A stretch of DNA of 64,000 bases from Euclidia mi (lineage: Eukaryota > Arthropoda > Insecta > Lepidoptera > Erebidae), in NCBI GenBank assembly GCA_944739405.2, contig OX123193.2, positions 7,572,331 through 7,636,330 of the forward strand, read 5' to 3'. Positions 11,268-23,065 of this stretch are shown here, piece after piece. Position 1 is the first letter of the stretch; every line of letters begins with the position of its first letter. Made by a program: the position numbers and the translations under genes. The notes beneath the pieces were generated by a model that did no database searches, had not been told where the DNA came from, and saw only the letters and a program-made list of their open reading frames with translations.

Positions 11268-11460
11268 ATTCTGTATATATAATATTGTGCATTACTGAGT
11301 GACAGACAACGCAACGCCGACGCTATTGGGCGTAAAAACCTGGAAGTTGGCATGCATGTGCCTTGAAGACCGTAGAGGTAGACTAAGGAGCGTTTTCCCG
11401 AAGTTTCCACCGGATCGGAGAGAAACGGCTAAATAAAAATGAAATGGGAGGGGGGCATCC
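11268..11460 (+). mobile_element. Degenerate Helitron-like sequence
   Basis: TGCATTACTGAGTGACAGAC, GCTATTGGGCGTAAA and a weak GGCATCCTTTAG end parallel the short Helitrons at 34,468 and 54,741, but with heavy divergence. Duplicate at about 33,410-33,605. Confidence 0.55.
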
Positions 11461-12540
11461 TTTAGATTTAAAAATAAAATATTAGCAAAATATGCCTTAA
11501 TGTAAAATATTCATGATATGATTTATTGTCAAAGAGTTGTAATTATGTTTGAGACAAAGTTTACAAAACATGTCAACCCGATAGCAGTATTCAAATACCA
11601 CATCAAAATACTTATCAATATCCGTTAGACAAGCCCTATCTAGAAGTGAAATTTGGCCTACTTATTATAATTTCTGTTAGAAAATTCTTCTCTCAAAGGA
11701 AAAATTAAGTATTTGTAAAGTATTTGCCAATATTTTATAACAGTCTTCAAATTGTTAAACATTGAGGCTGGGTTGTTAGCTAAGTGTCGAGACGTCAAAC
11801 GAATGCCCTGCGTTCAATGGCGGAGCTTGTCTCTAAAAACTTGATTGTCTTTTATGATCGACGCTACACTGATGTAAGGAGTTTTGGATGTGGTAATGCT
11901 TATTCACGTTGTTTATTTTTAGGGGCATTATGTGCGAATTGAATTTTTTTTGAGTTAAGACAATTAATTCAAGGCTAGGATCTTGGATCGCCAGAAATCG
12001 CTGTGATGATGATGAGAAGTTTTTGGAGTTCCATTAGTGATATTGTATCATCTCGCTAAGAACCTGCTGCAATCATTTACAGTTTAAAGAAATCCTATAC
12101 TTGCTCAGCAGGTAGGAAGTAAATGAAGGCTGCACAATGCTGTAACAGAGGTATTTGTACTTTATAGACTTACTTTATAAATTGATGAAAATAAGAACAC
12201 CTCAATTGTTGGAATGCTCGATGATTTCTTTACAGGTCAGTAACCCGCGCATTGAAATTCAAGATTTGAATCTGAATCTGTAATTTGGTGATAAAATCTA
12301 TATCTAAGTATAATTTACCTATATAACTACTACTGCGAAAATTGCTATAATGTGCCATTATGCGAAGCTATTTACAAGATACGCAAACAAAACAAGCCTT
12401 TCAAATAACATCCCCTAATCGTTAAAGTAATAAATTTCAAGATATTACAAATAGTTTGCAACACTTTAACAAATTACTTGAACCCCTTAAGAAACTTTCA
12501 TTTAAAATATTTCTGAGAGAAATAAATCTACATTTATCTT
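11461..12540. other. No gene seen; duplicated segment
   Basis: AT-rich, matching 33,606-34,880. The empty target of the copy-2 Helitron lies at 12,313/12,314 (TATAA|TTTAC). Confidence 0.5.
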
Positions 12541-13593
12541 TATTTATTTATTTATTATAATAGACACGCCAACAGTATACATATACAACATTCAATAGCA
12601 CAGATTACAATGTATAGTAGGGTTCTTATATGTACACCTATAAAAGGCATGCACAGCACACAATAGATTGACGTACATTTAAGGAACAAAGATTAAGGCT
12701 GCGATCATAACATTATCTCATACCAAAATAACAGTAATAATTAAAATTAAAAACAAAACATAAATGGCAACACATTACAAAGTTTGTCTAAGAAAAACAA
12801 CAAGTGGCAGCTATGAGAACGACTTCATCACTCTCAATTTAAAGTTATTAAGGGAATCGTGAAAAATATCCAACTGATCTATTTTACTATTAAGTCTGTT
12901 GTACTCATTGCATGCACGCACTAAAGGTGAATTTAGTCCCAGATTAGTTCTTACTAATGGGTGATGGAATGTTTTAGTTAGAGGGCAACGAGGCGGCTTG
13001 CGGGGAACTGATATGCGTATACGCTGAAGTAGATCAATGCAGTAAACTTTATTATTAAGTATTTTGTGAAGAAAAATCACATCATGTAACTTACGTCGGT
13101 TTGATAACGAGGACATTTTAAAATATTTTAAACGCTGGTCGTAACTACACCTGTGTGTGATACCCTGAGAGAAATAAGCTAAATGGCGCGTGAACGCACG
13201 TTGGACGCGTTCTATGCGCTGGGAATGCACTGCATAAAAGGGATTCCAAATAACACATCCATATTCTAAATGGCTGCGAACCAGAGTATTGTACAAAGTT
13301 ATTCTGGTTGCCGGGTTCTTAAAACCCTTTGTGTTGCGTTTCAAGAAGCCAAGCATTTGGCATGCTTTTTCTACGATTGAATGGATGTGTGAGGTGAACC
13401 GGAGTTCGCTGTCAATGGTCACACCAAGATCTTTTATTTCGGAGACTGTATGCAGTTTGGCTTCACCAATCCTATATCTAGACTCTGTCAAGTGTTTCTT
13501 TTTCGTAAATTTAAGATGATAACATTTGTTAACATTGAGCTGCATATCATTAAACTTACACCACATCTCTATCTTCTTATATATCTTCTTATA
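12541..13593 (-). mobile_element. 5'-truncated CR1/Jockey-type LINE, copy 1 only
   Basis: Minus-strand insertion with an (AAATA)n-like tail at 12,541-12,556 and a coding body at 12,811-13,566. Copy 2 has the uninterrupted site (ATTTATCTTCGTAGTTCC near 34,872). A short target duplication (TATCTT) flanks it. The 5' end is truncated and carries a small TATATCTTCT tandem. Confidence 0.85.
12811..13566 (-). pseudogene. Reverse transcriptase C-terminal region (LINE)
   Basis: An open 251-codon frame. It begins just after the catalytic palm and includes KDLGVTIDSELRFTSHI (the conserved RT end block), KACQMLGFLKRNTKGF and TLVRSHLEYGCVIWNP, then a basic tail. These are typical of the thumb and C-terminal region of CR1/Jockey-group LINE polymerases. 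The palm YxDD and the endonuclease are missing, so it is a 5'-truncated, non-autonomous copy. The open frame suggests a fairly young insertion, agreeing with its absence from copy 2. The start methionine is not a real start. Confidence 0.85.
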
Positions 13594-14011
13594 TATCTTC
13601 GTAGTTCCTTTATTTGGCTGTCACTAAGATCCAGTGAGGGGCTAAAGCAGGCTTTTACTGAAAATTATGAAGGCGGCCTGTCTTCAGAGTTTTAAGTCAT
13701 AGCGACGGGGGCGGAAATTCGTTGCGTATTTATAGGCGTTTCAGTTAAATATATTACTGTAGTTATGGGTAAGGGTTTGGGAGGGAAGTGATTTTTTTCG
13801 TGTTTAAAAGATTGTAGTGACCTGGATTCGGCTTTGGTGTTGTAGGACTCTTCACGTGGGAGTATTAGTGGTTTTAGTTAAATATGCTCGTCATACATAT
13901 TATTATATCATATTCAATCTTCATCATTTAGAAAATTCAATCTAAAGTGATGCAGACGTTAATTAGTACCTGTGTTCAGAACAATAAAAAACTGAACTCT
14001 TTAAATAAAGA
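13594..14011. other. Duplicated segment, no gene
   Basis: Matches 34,880-35,177 and 35,662-35,773. The unoccupied target of the copy-2 LINE tail (ATATTATTATATC) is near 13,896. Confidence 0.5.
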
Positions 14012-14144
14012 TATTTTTTTTATTTATTTATTTATAGTCTCACGCCTATATCCCCGAAGGGGTAGGCAGAGGTGTGAATATTACTTTCGTATAGATACAG
14101 GAATACATTTCGCCATGAATTTTTAGGTCCCACGTAATAGATAA
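14012..14144 (-). mobile_element. SINE family 1 tail fragment, copy 1 only
   Basis: A TTTATT-rich run, then AGTCTCACGCCTATATCCCC and the rest of a family-1 tail in minus orientation, ending near CCCACGTAATAG. Copy 2 has the empty site (AATAAAGATTATGTCAGC at about 35,766). Confidence 0.75.
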
Positions 14145-14585
14145 TTATGTCAGCATTTATACATTCTTTATTTTTATAAATTGTAGGTACATAGTTTGAT
14201 GGATCTCAATAGCAAAGCGTAGTTAGTTTCTAAATTTAAGGACACTATGTATCTATTAAAAAATAGGTTCTTTCGTAAAGCCTTCATGTACGTATCTACG
14301 AGATTAAGACAAATTCATAAATATTGTAATATTTCCAATTTCATATCAAAACATAGATAGTACACGGCAAGTCTAAATTTATATTTCTAGTTCAAATTAT
14401 AAGGGTGATGTTGCTTATAGATTACCCATAAGCTTATTGACGCCTTCATCAAAATTGATTGCTTGCCTAGAGTGAGTTCACGTTTAGAATTCGAATCCGC
14501 GGTCTATAATTTGGGAAACCAACGCTTAATTCTCCAAAATCCTACCGCCACTTCTACATACCTTCATAGTAATTTATATCATCAT

Positions 14586-14972
14586 CGCCCTAGCGTTATC
14601 ACGGTTGCATCCAAGACTTACACGCCTTGGAGCCCAGGGTCCCCTTACTGGTCTTACCAGATATGACTGAATATCAACTTTGCCACAGAGCGACTGCCGT
14701 CTGACCTTCGCAACCCAAAGGGATAGCGATATTCCATGGTTTAGCCCAGTATCAGCTTATTTGAGGGTACTGACTCCCGGTAACGACTGTCAAAGATATT
14801 TATGACAACCGGGACCGACGGTTTAACGTGCTCTCCGAGGCACGGGGCAAGCGATAATTAACAATTTAATACGCACTTAACTTCGAAAAGTCATTGGAGC
14901 GTGCCGTGGATTTGAATCCGATACCCTCTGCATGACAGTCCGTTGGTATCTCCACTAGGCTTTCGCTGCCTT
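14586..14972 (-). mobile_element. SINE, family 2a
   Basis: On the minus strand it has the AGCGAAAGCCTAGTGGAGAT head, CGAAGTTAAGTGCGTATTAA centre, and CCATGGAATATCGCTATCCC body. The duplicate at 36,190-36,545 has lost several internal pieces. Confidence 0.8.
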
Positions 14973-15429
14973 TACCTTCATAGTATTTTATATAGTTACG
15001 TTTATTGCAGACAAAACATAAAGACTGCAGCAAACTAAAACACAAAACTAAAGCCGTTTACACACGATACACTTTCAGCAACACATCGCAACATAAACAC
15101 GACGGACGAGTATATTAAAAAACTTGTCCGGCCCAGGTGTGTATCGATCGCTTAAAAGTTCGACGTCGGCGACATCCGAATTAACTTCCACATAAATATT
15201 TATGGGATTTTCCTTGACTTTTCCCTAACACTTACTTATTCCTTCATTTGAATATTGCCAGGATAATATAAGGAAACTCCCTCCAAATGATATTGCTGTA
15301 TTATAAGTTCTACTGTACTGACGAAGCACTCAGGTATTTGAAGTTGGATATGTTATTTGTTATGATGTGTTTTGGGAGTTGTTGTATGAAATGTTTTGGG
15401 TTACTATGGGGATGATGTTGGGTTTTAGT
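14973..15429. other. Duplicated segment, no gene
   Basis: Matches 37,715-38,121. The copy-2 inverted-repeat element inserted near 15,019 (AAAACATAAAGACTGC). Nothing coding seen. Confidence 0.5.
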
Positions 15430-15439
15430 GTTTCGTGTT

Positions 15440-15679
15440 CATTATCGTCAGCCTTTAACAGTCCACTGCTGGACTAGGCCCCTCTTTTGAAAGGAGGAAT
15501 TGGCCTACTATACCACGCTGGCCAAACGGGTTGGTATAGGGTTTGTATCAAGTTTTCCTTCTCTTACAGTGCTGTTCTCTGCATAATATGCTCCCTCTGT
15601 CGGCTCTTACGACACTCATGGGATGATATGGGGTGGTGACATTCCGTATTCTTAATCCGTTACCACACGGATATATACG
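15440..15679 (-). mobile_element. SINE/LINE tail of the GATGAT type, copy 1 only
   Basis: Flanked by a perfect 10-bp target duplication GTTTCGTGTT (15,430-15,439 and 15,680-15,689). The empty site with one copy of the 10-mer is at 38,122-38,131. On the minus strand the body ends GGCCTAGTCCAGCAGTGGAC...GGCTGACGATAATG. Its head resembles the piece at 62,250-62,392. Confidence 0.85.
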
Positions 15680-15720
15680 GTTTCGTGTTAATGTCTATAT
15701 AAAGGTCAATAGGAATTAGG

Positions 15721-15752
15721 AAAAAAAATCGAAATTTTTCGATTTTTTTTCG
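15721..15752. repeat. A/T palindrome next to SINE
   Basis: AAAAAAAATCGAAA is followed by TTTTTCGATTTTTTTT, a near-perfect hairpin at the left edge of the next SINE. Confidence 0.6.
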
Positions 15753-15925
15753 GGTTTTTCCGTTAGAAAATGCTCAGTAGCAGCACGGAGTATGGTAATG
15801 TGCCTGGTTCGGCAATAGGCTCGCCCCTTATTACGTGGGACCTAAAAATTCATGGCGAGATGTGGGTATAATATTACACCTCTGCCTGTGCCTACCCCTT
15901 CGGGGATACAGGCGTGAGTCTATAA
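15750..15925 (+). mobile_element. SINE family 1a, headless, copy 1 only
   Basis: Starts at CGGGTTTTTCCGTTAG and runs to GGATACAGGCGTGAGTCTAT. The tail carries a small CTGTGC duplication. Copy 2 has a different insertion block (38.15-39.44 kb) at about the same place. Confidence 0.8.
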
Positions 15926-16235
15926 AAAGAAAGATAAACGTTTCAGCACAGCACTTTTACCATGACCGCGACCGATGAAACCTATGTTCAAACAGGGCAA
16001 GTATTTTACTTAATTTTAACATGTTTAAATCATTACATACGTGATAATTAGAGACCCCAATAAACCGATACATGGTATTCAATAAACTAATAACATTTTG
16101 TCTGGCACGTGTAATGACGACGATGAATAGCCCTCTACTTCGAGAGCTTTCTAACATGTAATGTAATTGGTTCACTGAATAACTAGTTACGATGATCGAA
16201 ATGTTGCCACTCGCTTTTATATTTCCTTCTTTATA

Positions 16236-16562
16236 TTTTCTTTCTTTAGTGAATGAGGTGGGGTATGTTATACCCGAGAAGTTTTTAAACGCAGATTATT
16301 TAATTTTGCTGTTGTCTTACAAGTCCTGACTTTTCAGTAGCTTGAGTTAAGGGTTCCAAGTTCGAGGTACAGTGTCAATTTTAGTGTTGCACCGGCAGCG
16401 ACGGTAGATACACATGGGTACATGTGGCTGGGTACGTCACACCCAACCTCGTAGTCGGTGTTACATTTTTGTGTAAACTTTATTTACAGTTATTTATTTT
16501 ATGATTATTTTTGGATTTTTCAAGATGTCATATGAAGAAAATGAACATCAGCTCTAAGAACT
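16236..16562. other. Single-copy spacer
   Basis: Not repeated elsewhere in the window as far as I can see. It separates the end of duplication copy 1 from the truncated array unit. No gene recognised. Confidence 0.5.
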
Positions 16563-17793
16563 ATTAAAAACTCTGTGCTCTGTGACCACCAACACAGGCA
16601 CCCTGCGTTTGCGACTGGCTTGCCCTCTGGCCACGAATTCCTCGGCACGGGTCGGTTGACACCTTGGATTGGGGTTTGTTATCGGGTATGCTCCCTGAAT
16701 GCTGGTTTAATTTCGAAGTGCTCCTTCTTCTAGACGGGTCGCCATCCAAAGCTGAAGAGGCCCATCCCCCGATCTGATAGATAAGTAGGTACTTATAATA
16801 ATCTTTATCAATACCGCCATGCAGGTAGTAACAGGTTCGAGCTTTGAATTCAGAATTATGAATCGCTGTAAGCTTAGTCACATATTATCTAAGTATTAGC
16901 CTTTTGTCAATAGACACCATTGCACAATAACGCTTCAAAATAAAGTTACTAAAATGAGTCAAATTAAATGTAAATTCAGTTTGGAAATCGTGTTAGTTGT
17001 GTAGGTTGGTGGTTAAATAAAATAGAAGAAAAATATAATTATCATAATGTTTCAAAACAATACAATATTTGAAAGGATTCTCCATCTCAAAAATAAATTA
17101 ACATTATTTAATTTATTAAGACAATGTTTTGATACAACAAACCTTAGTATTTTGAAAGTTTTATACAAGTGAATCGGTTGAACACTTTAAACGACTTTGG
17201 TAATATAATGTAAATGATAGTTTGTTGTACCGGCATCGCTTGGCTTTCGTACAACTTTTTAATTGGCTTTCATGTTAACGTTGTTCGTTATTCTTCCTAG
17301 TTTTATGATGGCGTTTAAAATTGACTTTAAATTGCCAGAAATAAAAAACCTTTCGTAGTTTTAATCGAGCTTTTAAATAGGCATACATCATATTATTCAA
17401 CCTTCACCGTAGGTTCATAGGTGTAAAATCGGTTTATACGAGTATAACATCCCTTTCTGGGATCATGGCTCTTGCAAAAATTCAAGTCTTAGGTCCTCAT
17501 GTCTCCATTAACTCCTCCAGTTCACAAGTAATTTGCAACTTGTAATTTACAACAGTTCCATGTGGTGACGGGATTCAGAGTACAAAATTTCATTCTATGG
17601 GAAAATACATGAAGCAAATCATTGAAGTAACACAATACAGATTAATGAATCAAACTCATAATAATTAATCCGTACCAAATCTTCTGACCACAGAGTAGTC
17701 TGGCCCATTAAAAATAATATTTAGATAGCTATGATTCTATCACTTACCTACAATTGTGTCAAGTCAGCTTTCAATTTGTTCATGCTGCACATA

Positions 17794-17864
17794 TCCTGTG
17801 TGGTTTAGGGGCTAGGATACCTGGCTTTCACCCAGGAGGCTCGGATGCGATTTCCGGTACGGGA
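17794..17864 (+). tRNA. tRNA-Glu(UUC)-like, array copy
   Basis: Identical to 8,231-8,301. Downstream, the TTTTT run is replaced by AATACTATACATAA, so the array breakpoint lies within a few bases of the tRNA 3' end. Confidence 0.6.
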
Positions 17865-17865
17865 A

Positions 17866-17944
17866 ATACTATACATAATATTTTCTTTTTATTCTATGTA
17901 TACTATACATAATATACATAGAATAAGGTAAGTACATACATACA
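17866..17944. repeat. Array junction with AT-rich inverted repeat
   Basis: TTATTCTATGTATA is mirrored by TATACATAGAATAA, then (ACAT)n leads into the LINE 3' end. The same junction sequence is at 22,981-23,060 but is absent after the tRNA-like copies at 8,301 and 28,126. Confidence 0.75.
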
Positions 17945-17949
17945 TAGAC

Positions 17950-18315
17950 TCACGCCTGTTTCCCAGAGGGGTAGGCAGGGACTACGGAACGCCATTTGCA
18001 ACGATCCTGACATATCTCTCTTGCTTCATTCACTCCCATAATTTTCCTCGTGCATGCTCTTCTGTTCATGGTACTCCGAACCTGTCCTGTTTTTAGGATG
18101 TCTCCAATCTGGTCAAAGAACGTCCGTCTAGGTCTTCCCCTTCGTCCTATCCCATTCACACTTGCATTATATATCTGCATGGTCAGTCTTTCGTCCTTCA
18201 TCCTCTCCACGTGCCCCTTAGCATACCTGTCTCTATGCTTGTCACTACATCTTCTGTTTCCCCACAACACTCTCTTATCACAAAATTCTTTAGGTACTCT
18301 GTCAGTCAAAGACAC
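17950..18315 (-). pseudogene. LINE-B ORF, C-terminal part
   Basis: A 121-codon frame ending in GVNEAREICQDRCKWRSVVP and AYPSGKQA. The first 35 or so residues are out of frame compared with LINE-C because of the small deletion near 18,220. The GRRGRPRRTFFDQIGDIL segment is conserved in all three copies. Confidence 0.8.
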
Positions 18316-18463
18316 ACATACTTCTTAGTGCTCTCATTTCTTTAGCATTTATTCTAATTTCATGACTCTTCTATCATACCCAACTTTCACTACCATACAT
18401 AAGTGTAGGTACTAAAACCCCTCTATGCACAGCCAAACGTGCCTTTTTGGACACGTTTTGACT

Positions 18464-19069
18464 AAACTACAGTTTACGGATTTTATCGCGTTATATTACT
18501 TTCAGTGGTTATTTGTTATTACATTTAAACCGAAAGATCTAGAAACTACATTTTTATTAGTAGCCGACGTTTCGAATTCTTTACAGGATTCATGTTCACG
18601 GCAGACTGAGGTGATATTTGTCTTTGTCTTGAATTTAAAAGTTATCTCAAAGTACCCGAACATTTTTCAACTATTGGTGTTACTATCTACGCAGAATGTG
18701 CTCACTGTGTCTTGATGTCTTCTGGTGACTTTGTCCTTTTTGGGTTTCATTAGCCTGATAACAGGGTCCCAAGCTGGAGGAACATTCCAACCATCTTCCC
18801 TTTTGAAATTAGGATGTTTTTAATTTCAATAGCTTCACGTATCATTCTTGGAATAAAGCGGTGTTCTTTTGAGAGTATCTGTCGTTTATCAAATCGCAGG
18901 TAATGGTTGGTTGCTTGTACTACATGTTCACACACAGCAGACTTCGTCGAGCGTTTGTGTTTAATGTCAGCTATATGTTCCTTTAGTCAACCAAAATAAC
19001 CAGTGAAAGTAATATAACGCGATAAAATCACAAACATTCGCGTAAACCCAAGAAAATATCACGTTTTGA
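18464..19069 (-). mobile_element. Penelope-like element fragment in LINE-B
   Basis: Flanked by a 12-bp target duplication CACGTTTTGACT (18,452-18,463 and 19,070-19,081). LINE-A has the uninterrupted site. The ends are inverted repeats (AAACTACAGTTTACGGATTT at left; its complement at right, complete only in LINE-C). The minus strand codes for a piece like the GIY-YIG endonuclease region of Penelope-like elements: KHKRSTKSAVCEHVVQ, TNHYLRFDKRQILSKEH, REAIEIK. Here the frame shifts after REAIEIK through loss of one T. Confidence 0.8.
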
Positions 19070-20482
19070 CTGTTCATAAAAGCCTTCAAAGCTCCATTCA
19101 CCCTATTGCCTACCTTAACTCTTCTTTCAATATCTTCTTCATTCTTAGCATTCCTAGTAAACAGCGTACCTAAATATACAAAATCATTCACTTGTTCCAC
19201 TCTTTGTCCATCGATCATAACATTACGAGGCGTAACACATTCCTCCTTTTCAAAAACCATAACTTTAGTCTTGCTCACATTCACTTTCATTCCTTTCCTC
19301 TATAAAGCACCATGCATGATTGTTACCACCTCCTGCAACTCCTCCGCTGAAGACGCAGGTATTACCTGATAATCAGCATAAAGGAAGCATTTGACAAGTA
19401 ACTCATTCATCATTAATCTTCAGTCACTATGTTTCAAATCTTACAAAAACTGTCCATGAAGAGGTTGAACAGCCACGACGACGCTACACATCCCTGTCTC
19501 GATGGTAAACCAGTCAGTGTACGACCCGTTTATTCTCACACAAGCTCTATAATCTTCATAACGAGATTTCAGAGCTCGTATGAGGCTGCTGTTCACCCCA
19601 TACATCGACAGTACCGACCACATTTCATTTCTCACCACTTTATCGTAAGGCTTTTCCAAATCCACGAATGCGTAATAGACCTATTGACCTTTGGCCAAAA
19701 ATTTCTCGGCTATGCACCGCAAGGAAAATATTTGATTCATGCACCCCATACCCTTTCGGAATCCCGCTTGAACATCCCATATTTTCTTTTCGGTTACTTT
19801 CATAACTCTTTTGATCAGTACCTTTGCATACAGTTTGTCAACATTGCTGAGAAGGCTAATGCCTCTTTAGTTCTTGCAGTATGGTTGCGAGCCTTTTCCC
19901 TTATAAAGAGGCACAACTACAGCTGTGGCCCAGTCGTCAGGTACTCGGCTGGTGCTCCAGCACAAGTTAAATAAGCGCTGCGGCTGACCAACTATGATGC
20001 CCTGTCCAGCCTTTAGCATTCGAACTGTAATTCTATCATATCCTGCAGCCTTACCTAATTTTATTCTTCCCAGCGCCTTCAGAATCTCATCCACGCCATT
20101 ATCGCTTTCATCATTGCTATAATTACCATTCATTTCGGCGATCGATGTCTCTATCACCGGTCTTTCAAATAAACCTTCAAAATACTCCTTCCTTCAGCAC
20201 TCATGATTCACCATTCAGTATCTTTCCATTCTTGTCTCTGACTGACGTGTATTCTGAGGATCGAGTTCTTCCTCGAACTGCACGAACGGATTTCCAGAAA
20301 ACTTTATGTTTACCGAAAATCTTCAGATAATCTGCTATCAAACTCATCGTTGTTCTCATGTTTTTTACTTTTAGCAATTTCTTTCACTATTCTTTTTGAC
20401 CTAACAAACTCTTTTCTTGCTTCATCTATGTACTCACTCGTTGCTTTTCCCATTCTTTCATTTGCTCTGACAGCCAACCAAC

Positions 20483-21433
20483 CTAACCAAGCTTTCTTCT
20501 TCTCTGACCTCGTATTTTCCTTCTCTTGATTACACCAGATAGTTCAGACGCTACACATACTACCGCTTCTTTAAAAGATTGCCATAATTCTTCCATTTCA
20601 TTTATACCATCGAACTTCTCAAATCTTGCTATAAATCTTCGTTTATACTCATCTTTTACATCTTTCTCTTGCAGATTTTCGACTTTTATTCTTTCCAAGA
20701 AGCCAAGCCCACTTATCCGGCTTAACAGCAAGAAGTAATCCTTTTGGATGCCAATATTGCCAATCCCTCGATACACCCTAGTATCAAATATATTCTTTCT
20801 CAATCGTTTATCTATCATTACAAAATCAATCATACGTCTTCTAATATTTTTAGACTCACGAGTATACATGTGTTTCCTTTTGTGATCGAACATGGTGTTT
20901 GTCACACAAAAGCTCCACTCTAAATAAACCTCAAACAATGCTTTTCGATTTTCATCCACACTCTCATCACCGAATCCACCTAAAACCCTTTCAAATCCAT
21001 CTCGTTTTACTTCCACCCATCCATTGAAATCGCCTAACAAGATGAATCTTTCGTTATCCTTACATTTCCTCAAAATCTCTCTTAAATTCTCCCAAAATTC
21101 CTGCCTTAACTCTTGTTCTAGCTGTGACATACCCGCTACTATATTGACTGGAGCGTAAACCCCTAGAAGAAAGTGACGAGTAATTCCTACTTTCATTCTC
21201 ATCCATAGTAGCCTAGGATTTACACATTCAAATTCCTTAGCGCACTCATTCCTTCGCGCTGACAGTATTACACCAACTCCCTTGCAGGCCCTGGTGGTAC
21301 TGTCTACCTCAGACCATACGCCGTGTAGCTGCCACGCTTGGTGGTGATACAACCTTTTTGCCTCGTTCACACAATGAACATCAATCTTTCTAGTATCCAT
21401 CATCTGGTATACTTTATTTAATTTGCCGTCCAT
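20483..21433 (-). pseudogene. LINE-B endonuclease domain ORF
   Basis: A 316-codon open frame covering an APE-like endonuclease. Visible motifs: VNEAK (metal-binding glutamate), RMKVGITRHFLLGVYAPVN, FILLGDFNGWVEVKRDGFER (Asp-x-Asn active site), RRRMIDFVMIDKRLR, and KDYFLLLSRI where active relatives usually have a DHFLV-type histidine. The loss of that histidine suggests an inactive nuclease. Downstream RRKIRGQRRRKLG leads to the linker. The first Met follows TLNVGGG. It is the longest intact LINE frame in the window. Confidence 0.85.
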
Positions 21434-21466
21434 TCCTCCTCCAACATTTAATGTTACAAACCGGCT

Positions 21467-21850
21467 CTACGTCGGCCGCTTTTCGCCCTCACGGGAAACG
21501 AGACGTGATGGTATTGCGAACCGCGTCGCCGCCGTGTGGAGAAATATAATTTTTAGTTCCCATAGCGTTCCCACAAGCATTCGGGATTTCAAATGTCCAT
21601 CCCCGCAGAGTCCTTTATGGGGATACGATGGAATCCCCGCAGCGCCCTTTACGGTTATAAGATGGAATCCCAGCTGTGCCCTGTGACCACCAACACAGGC
21701 ATCCTCCATTTGCGACCAGCTTGCCCTCTGGCCTCGAATCCCTCTGCACGGGTCGGTTGACACCTTGGATTGGGGTTTGTTATCGGGTATGCTCCCTGAA
21801 TGTTGGTTTAATTTCGGAGTTTTCCTTCTCGTAGACGGGTTGCCATTCAA
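21467..21850 (-). pseudogene. LINE-B N-terminal extension ORF
   Basis: A 127-codon frame (NGNPSTRRKTPKLNQHSGSI... to SRLVSREGEKRPT) that ends at a TAG just before the endonuclease start. In LINE-A the equivalent codon is GGG (Gly) and the reading continues. No known domain; basic and low in hydrophobic residues. Repeated at 26,611-26,994 and partly at 6,911-7,108 and 16,564-16,770. Confidence 0.7.
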
Positions 21851-22909
21851 AGCTGACGAGGCCCATCCCCCGATCTGAGAGATAAGTAGGTATATTCATC
21901 TTAATAAATATCGCCATGCAGGCGGTATCAGGTTCGAGCTTCGAACTGTAATTCAGAATTATGATTCGCTGTAAGCTCAGTCACAGATTACTTAATATTA
22001 GCCGTTTGTCAATAGAAAGCATTGCACAATAACCCTTCAGAATAAGTAAAATTAAACCTAAATTCAGTTTGGAAATCGTGTTAGTTGTGTAGGTTGGTGG
22101 TTAAATAAAATAGAAGAAAAATATAATTATCATAATATTTCAAAACAATACAATATTTGAAAGGATTCTCCATCTCAAAAATAAATTAACATTATTTAAT
22201 TTATTAAGACAATGTTTTGATACAACAAACCTTAGTATTTTGAAAGTTTTATACAAGTGAATCGGTTGAACACTTTAAACGACTTTGGTAATATAATGTA
22301 AATGATAGTTTGTTGTACCGGCATCGCTTGGCTTTCGTACAACTTTTTAATTGGCTTTCATGTTAACGTTGTTCGTTATTCTTCCTAGTTTTATGATGGC
22401 GTTTAAAATTGACTTTAAATTGCCAGAAATAAAAAACCTTTCGTAGTTTTAATCGAGCTTTTAAATAGGCATACATCATATTATTCAACCTTCACCGTAG
22501 GTTCATAGGTGTAAAATCGGTTTATACGAGTATAACATCCCTTTCTGGGATCATGGCTCTTGCAAAAATTCAAGTCTTAGGTCCTCATGTCTCCATTAAC
22601 TCCTCCAGTTCACAAGTAATTTGCAACTTGTAATTTACAACAGTTCCATTTGGTGACGGGATTCAGAGTACAAAATTTCATTCTATGGGAAAATACATGA
22701 AGCAAATCATGAAGTAACACAATACAGATTAATGAATCAAACAGCATATTTTTTGCGAAGGGTCGGTAAACTCATAATAATTAATCCGTACCAAATCTTC
22801 TGACCACAGAGTAGTCTGGCCCATTAAAAATAATATTTAGATAGCTATGATTCTATCACTTACCTACAATTGTGTCAAGTCAGCTTTCAATTTGTTCATG
22901 CTGCACATA

Positions 22910-22980
22910 TCCTGTGTGGTTTAGGGGCTAGGATACCTGGCTTTCACCCAGGAGGCTCGGATGCGATTTCCGGTACGGGA
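22910..22980 (+). tRNA. tRNA-Glu(UUC)-like, array copy
   Basis: Same cloverleaf and same T-loop change as at 8,231. Followed by the array junction instead of the TTTTT run. Confidence 0.6.
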
Positions 22981-23065
22981 AATACTATACATAATATTTT
23001 CTTTTTATTCTATGTATACTATACATAATATACATAGAATAAGGTAAGTACATACATACATAGAC

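Larger units (their letters stand above)
3598..16235. repeat. Large segmental duplication, copy 1
   Basis: The order LINE, flank, tRNA-Glu-like, mosaic is repeated at 23,061-39,765 with near-identical sequence between insertions. Anchors: 8,231 pairs with 28,056; 9,103 with 28,928; 10,989 with 33,114; 15,430 with 38,122; and the last shared stretch ends near 16,235 and 39,765. Copy-specific material is bounded by target-site duplications or inverted repeats. Insertions only in copy 1: 4,187-4,331, 12,541-13,593, 14,012-14,144, 15,440-15,679 and 15,750-15,925. Confidence 0.9.
16563..17944 (-). repeat. Truncated array unit (LINE 5' edge + flank)
   Basis: Starts inside the 5' part of the LINE (CTGTGCTCTGTGACCACC) and runs through the same 1.1-kb flank and tRNA-Glu-like sequence as the other units. 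It lacks the rest of the LINE. It is followed by an AT-rich stretch with an inverted repeat that is repeated at 22,981-23,060. Confidence 0.85.
17945..21870 (-). mobile_element. RTE-like LINE-B (dead, Penelope-interrupted)
   Basis: Same element type as LINE-A. Order on the minus strand: N-terminal extension (21,467-21,850), endonuclease (20,483-21,433), linker, RT, C-terminus (17,950-18,315) ending YPSGKQA-stop. Defects: the N-terminal extension and endonuclease are separated by a TAG codon (near 21,470) also found in LINE-C. The RT box near 19,375 reads YADY in place of YxDD. The C-terminal frame is shifted at 18,217-18,223 by loss of about seven bases relative to LINE-C. A Penelope-like insertion sits at 18,464-19,069. 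Confidence 0.85.
17945..23060. repeat. Tandem array unit containing LINE-B
   Basis: A roughly 5.1-kb unit of LINE, flank, tRNA-Glu-like sequence and junction, followed head to tail by a near-identical unit at 23,061. The differences visible by eye are single bases and small gaps. Confidence 0.9.

Noticed and set aside
18425..18715. 96-codon plus-strand frame, identical at 23,548-23,838
   Set aside because: It lies antisense to and across the edge of the Penelope-like insertion; identity follows from the array duplication.
19429..19974. 181-codon plus-strand frame, repeated at 24,578-25,117
   Set aside because: Antisense shadow of the LINE reverse transcriptase.
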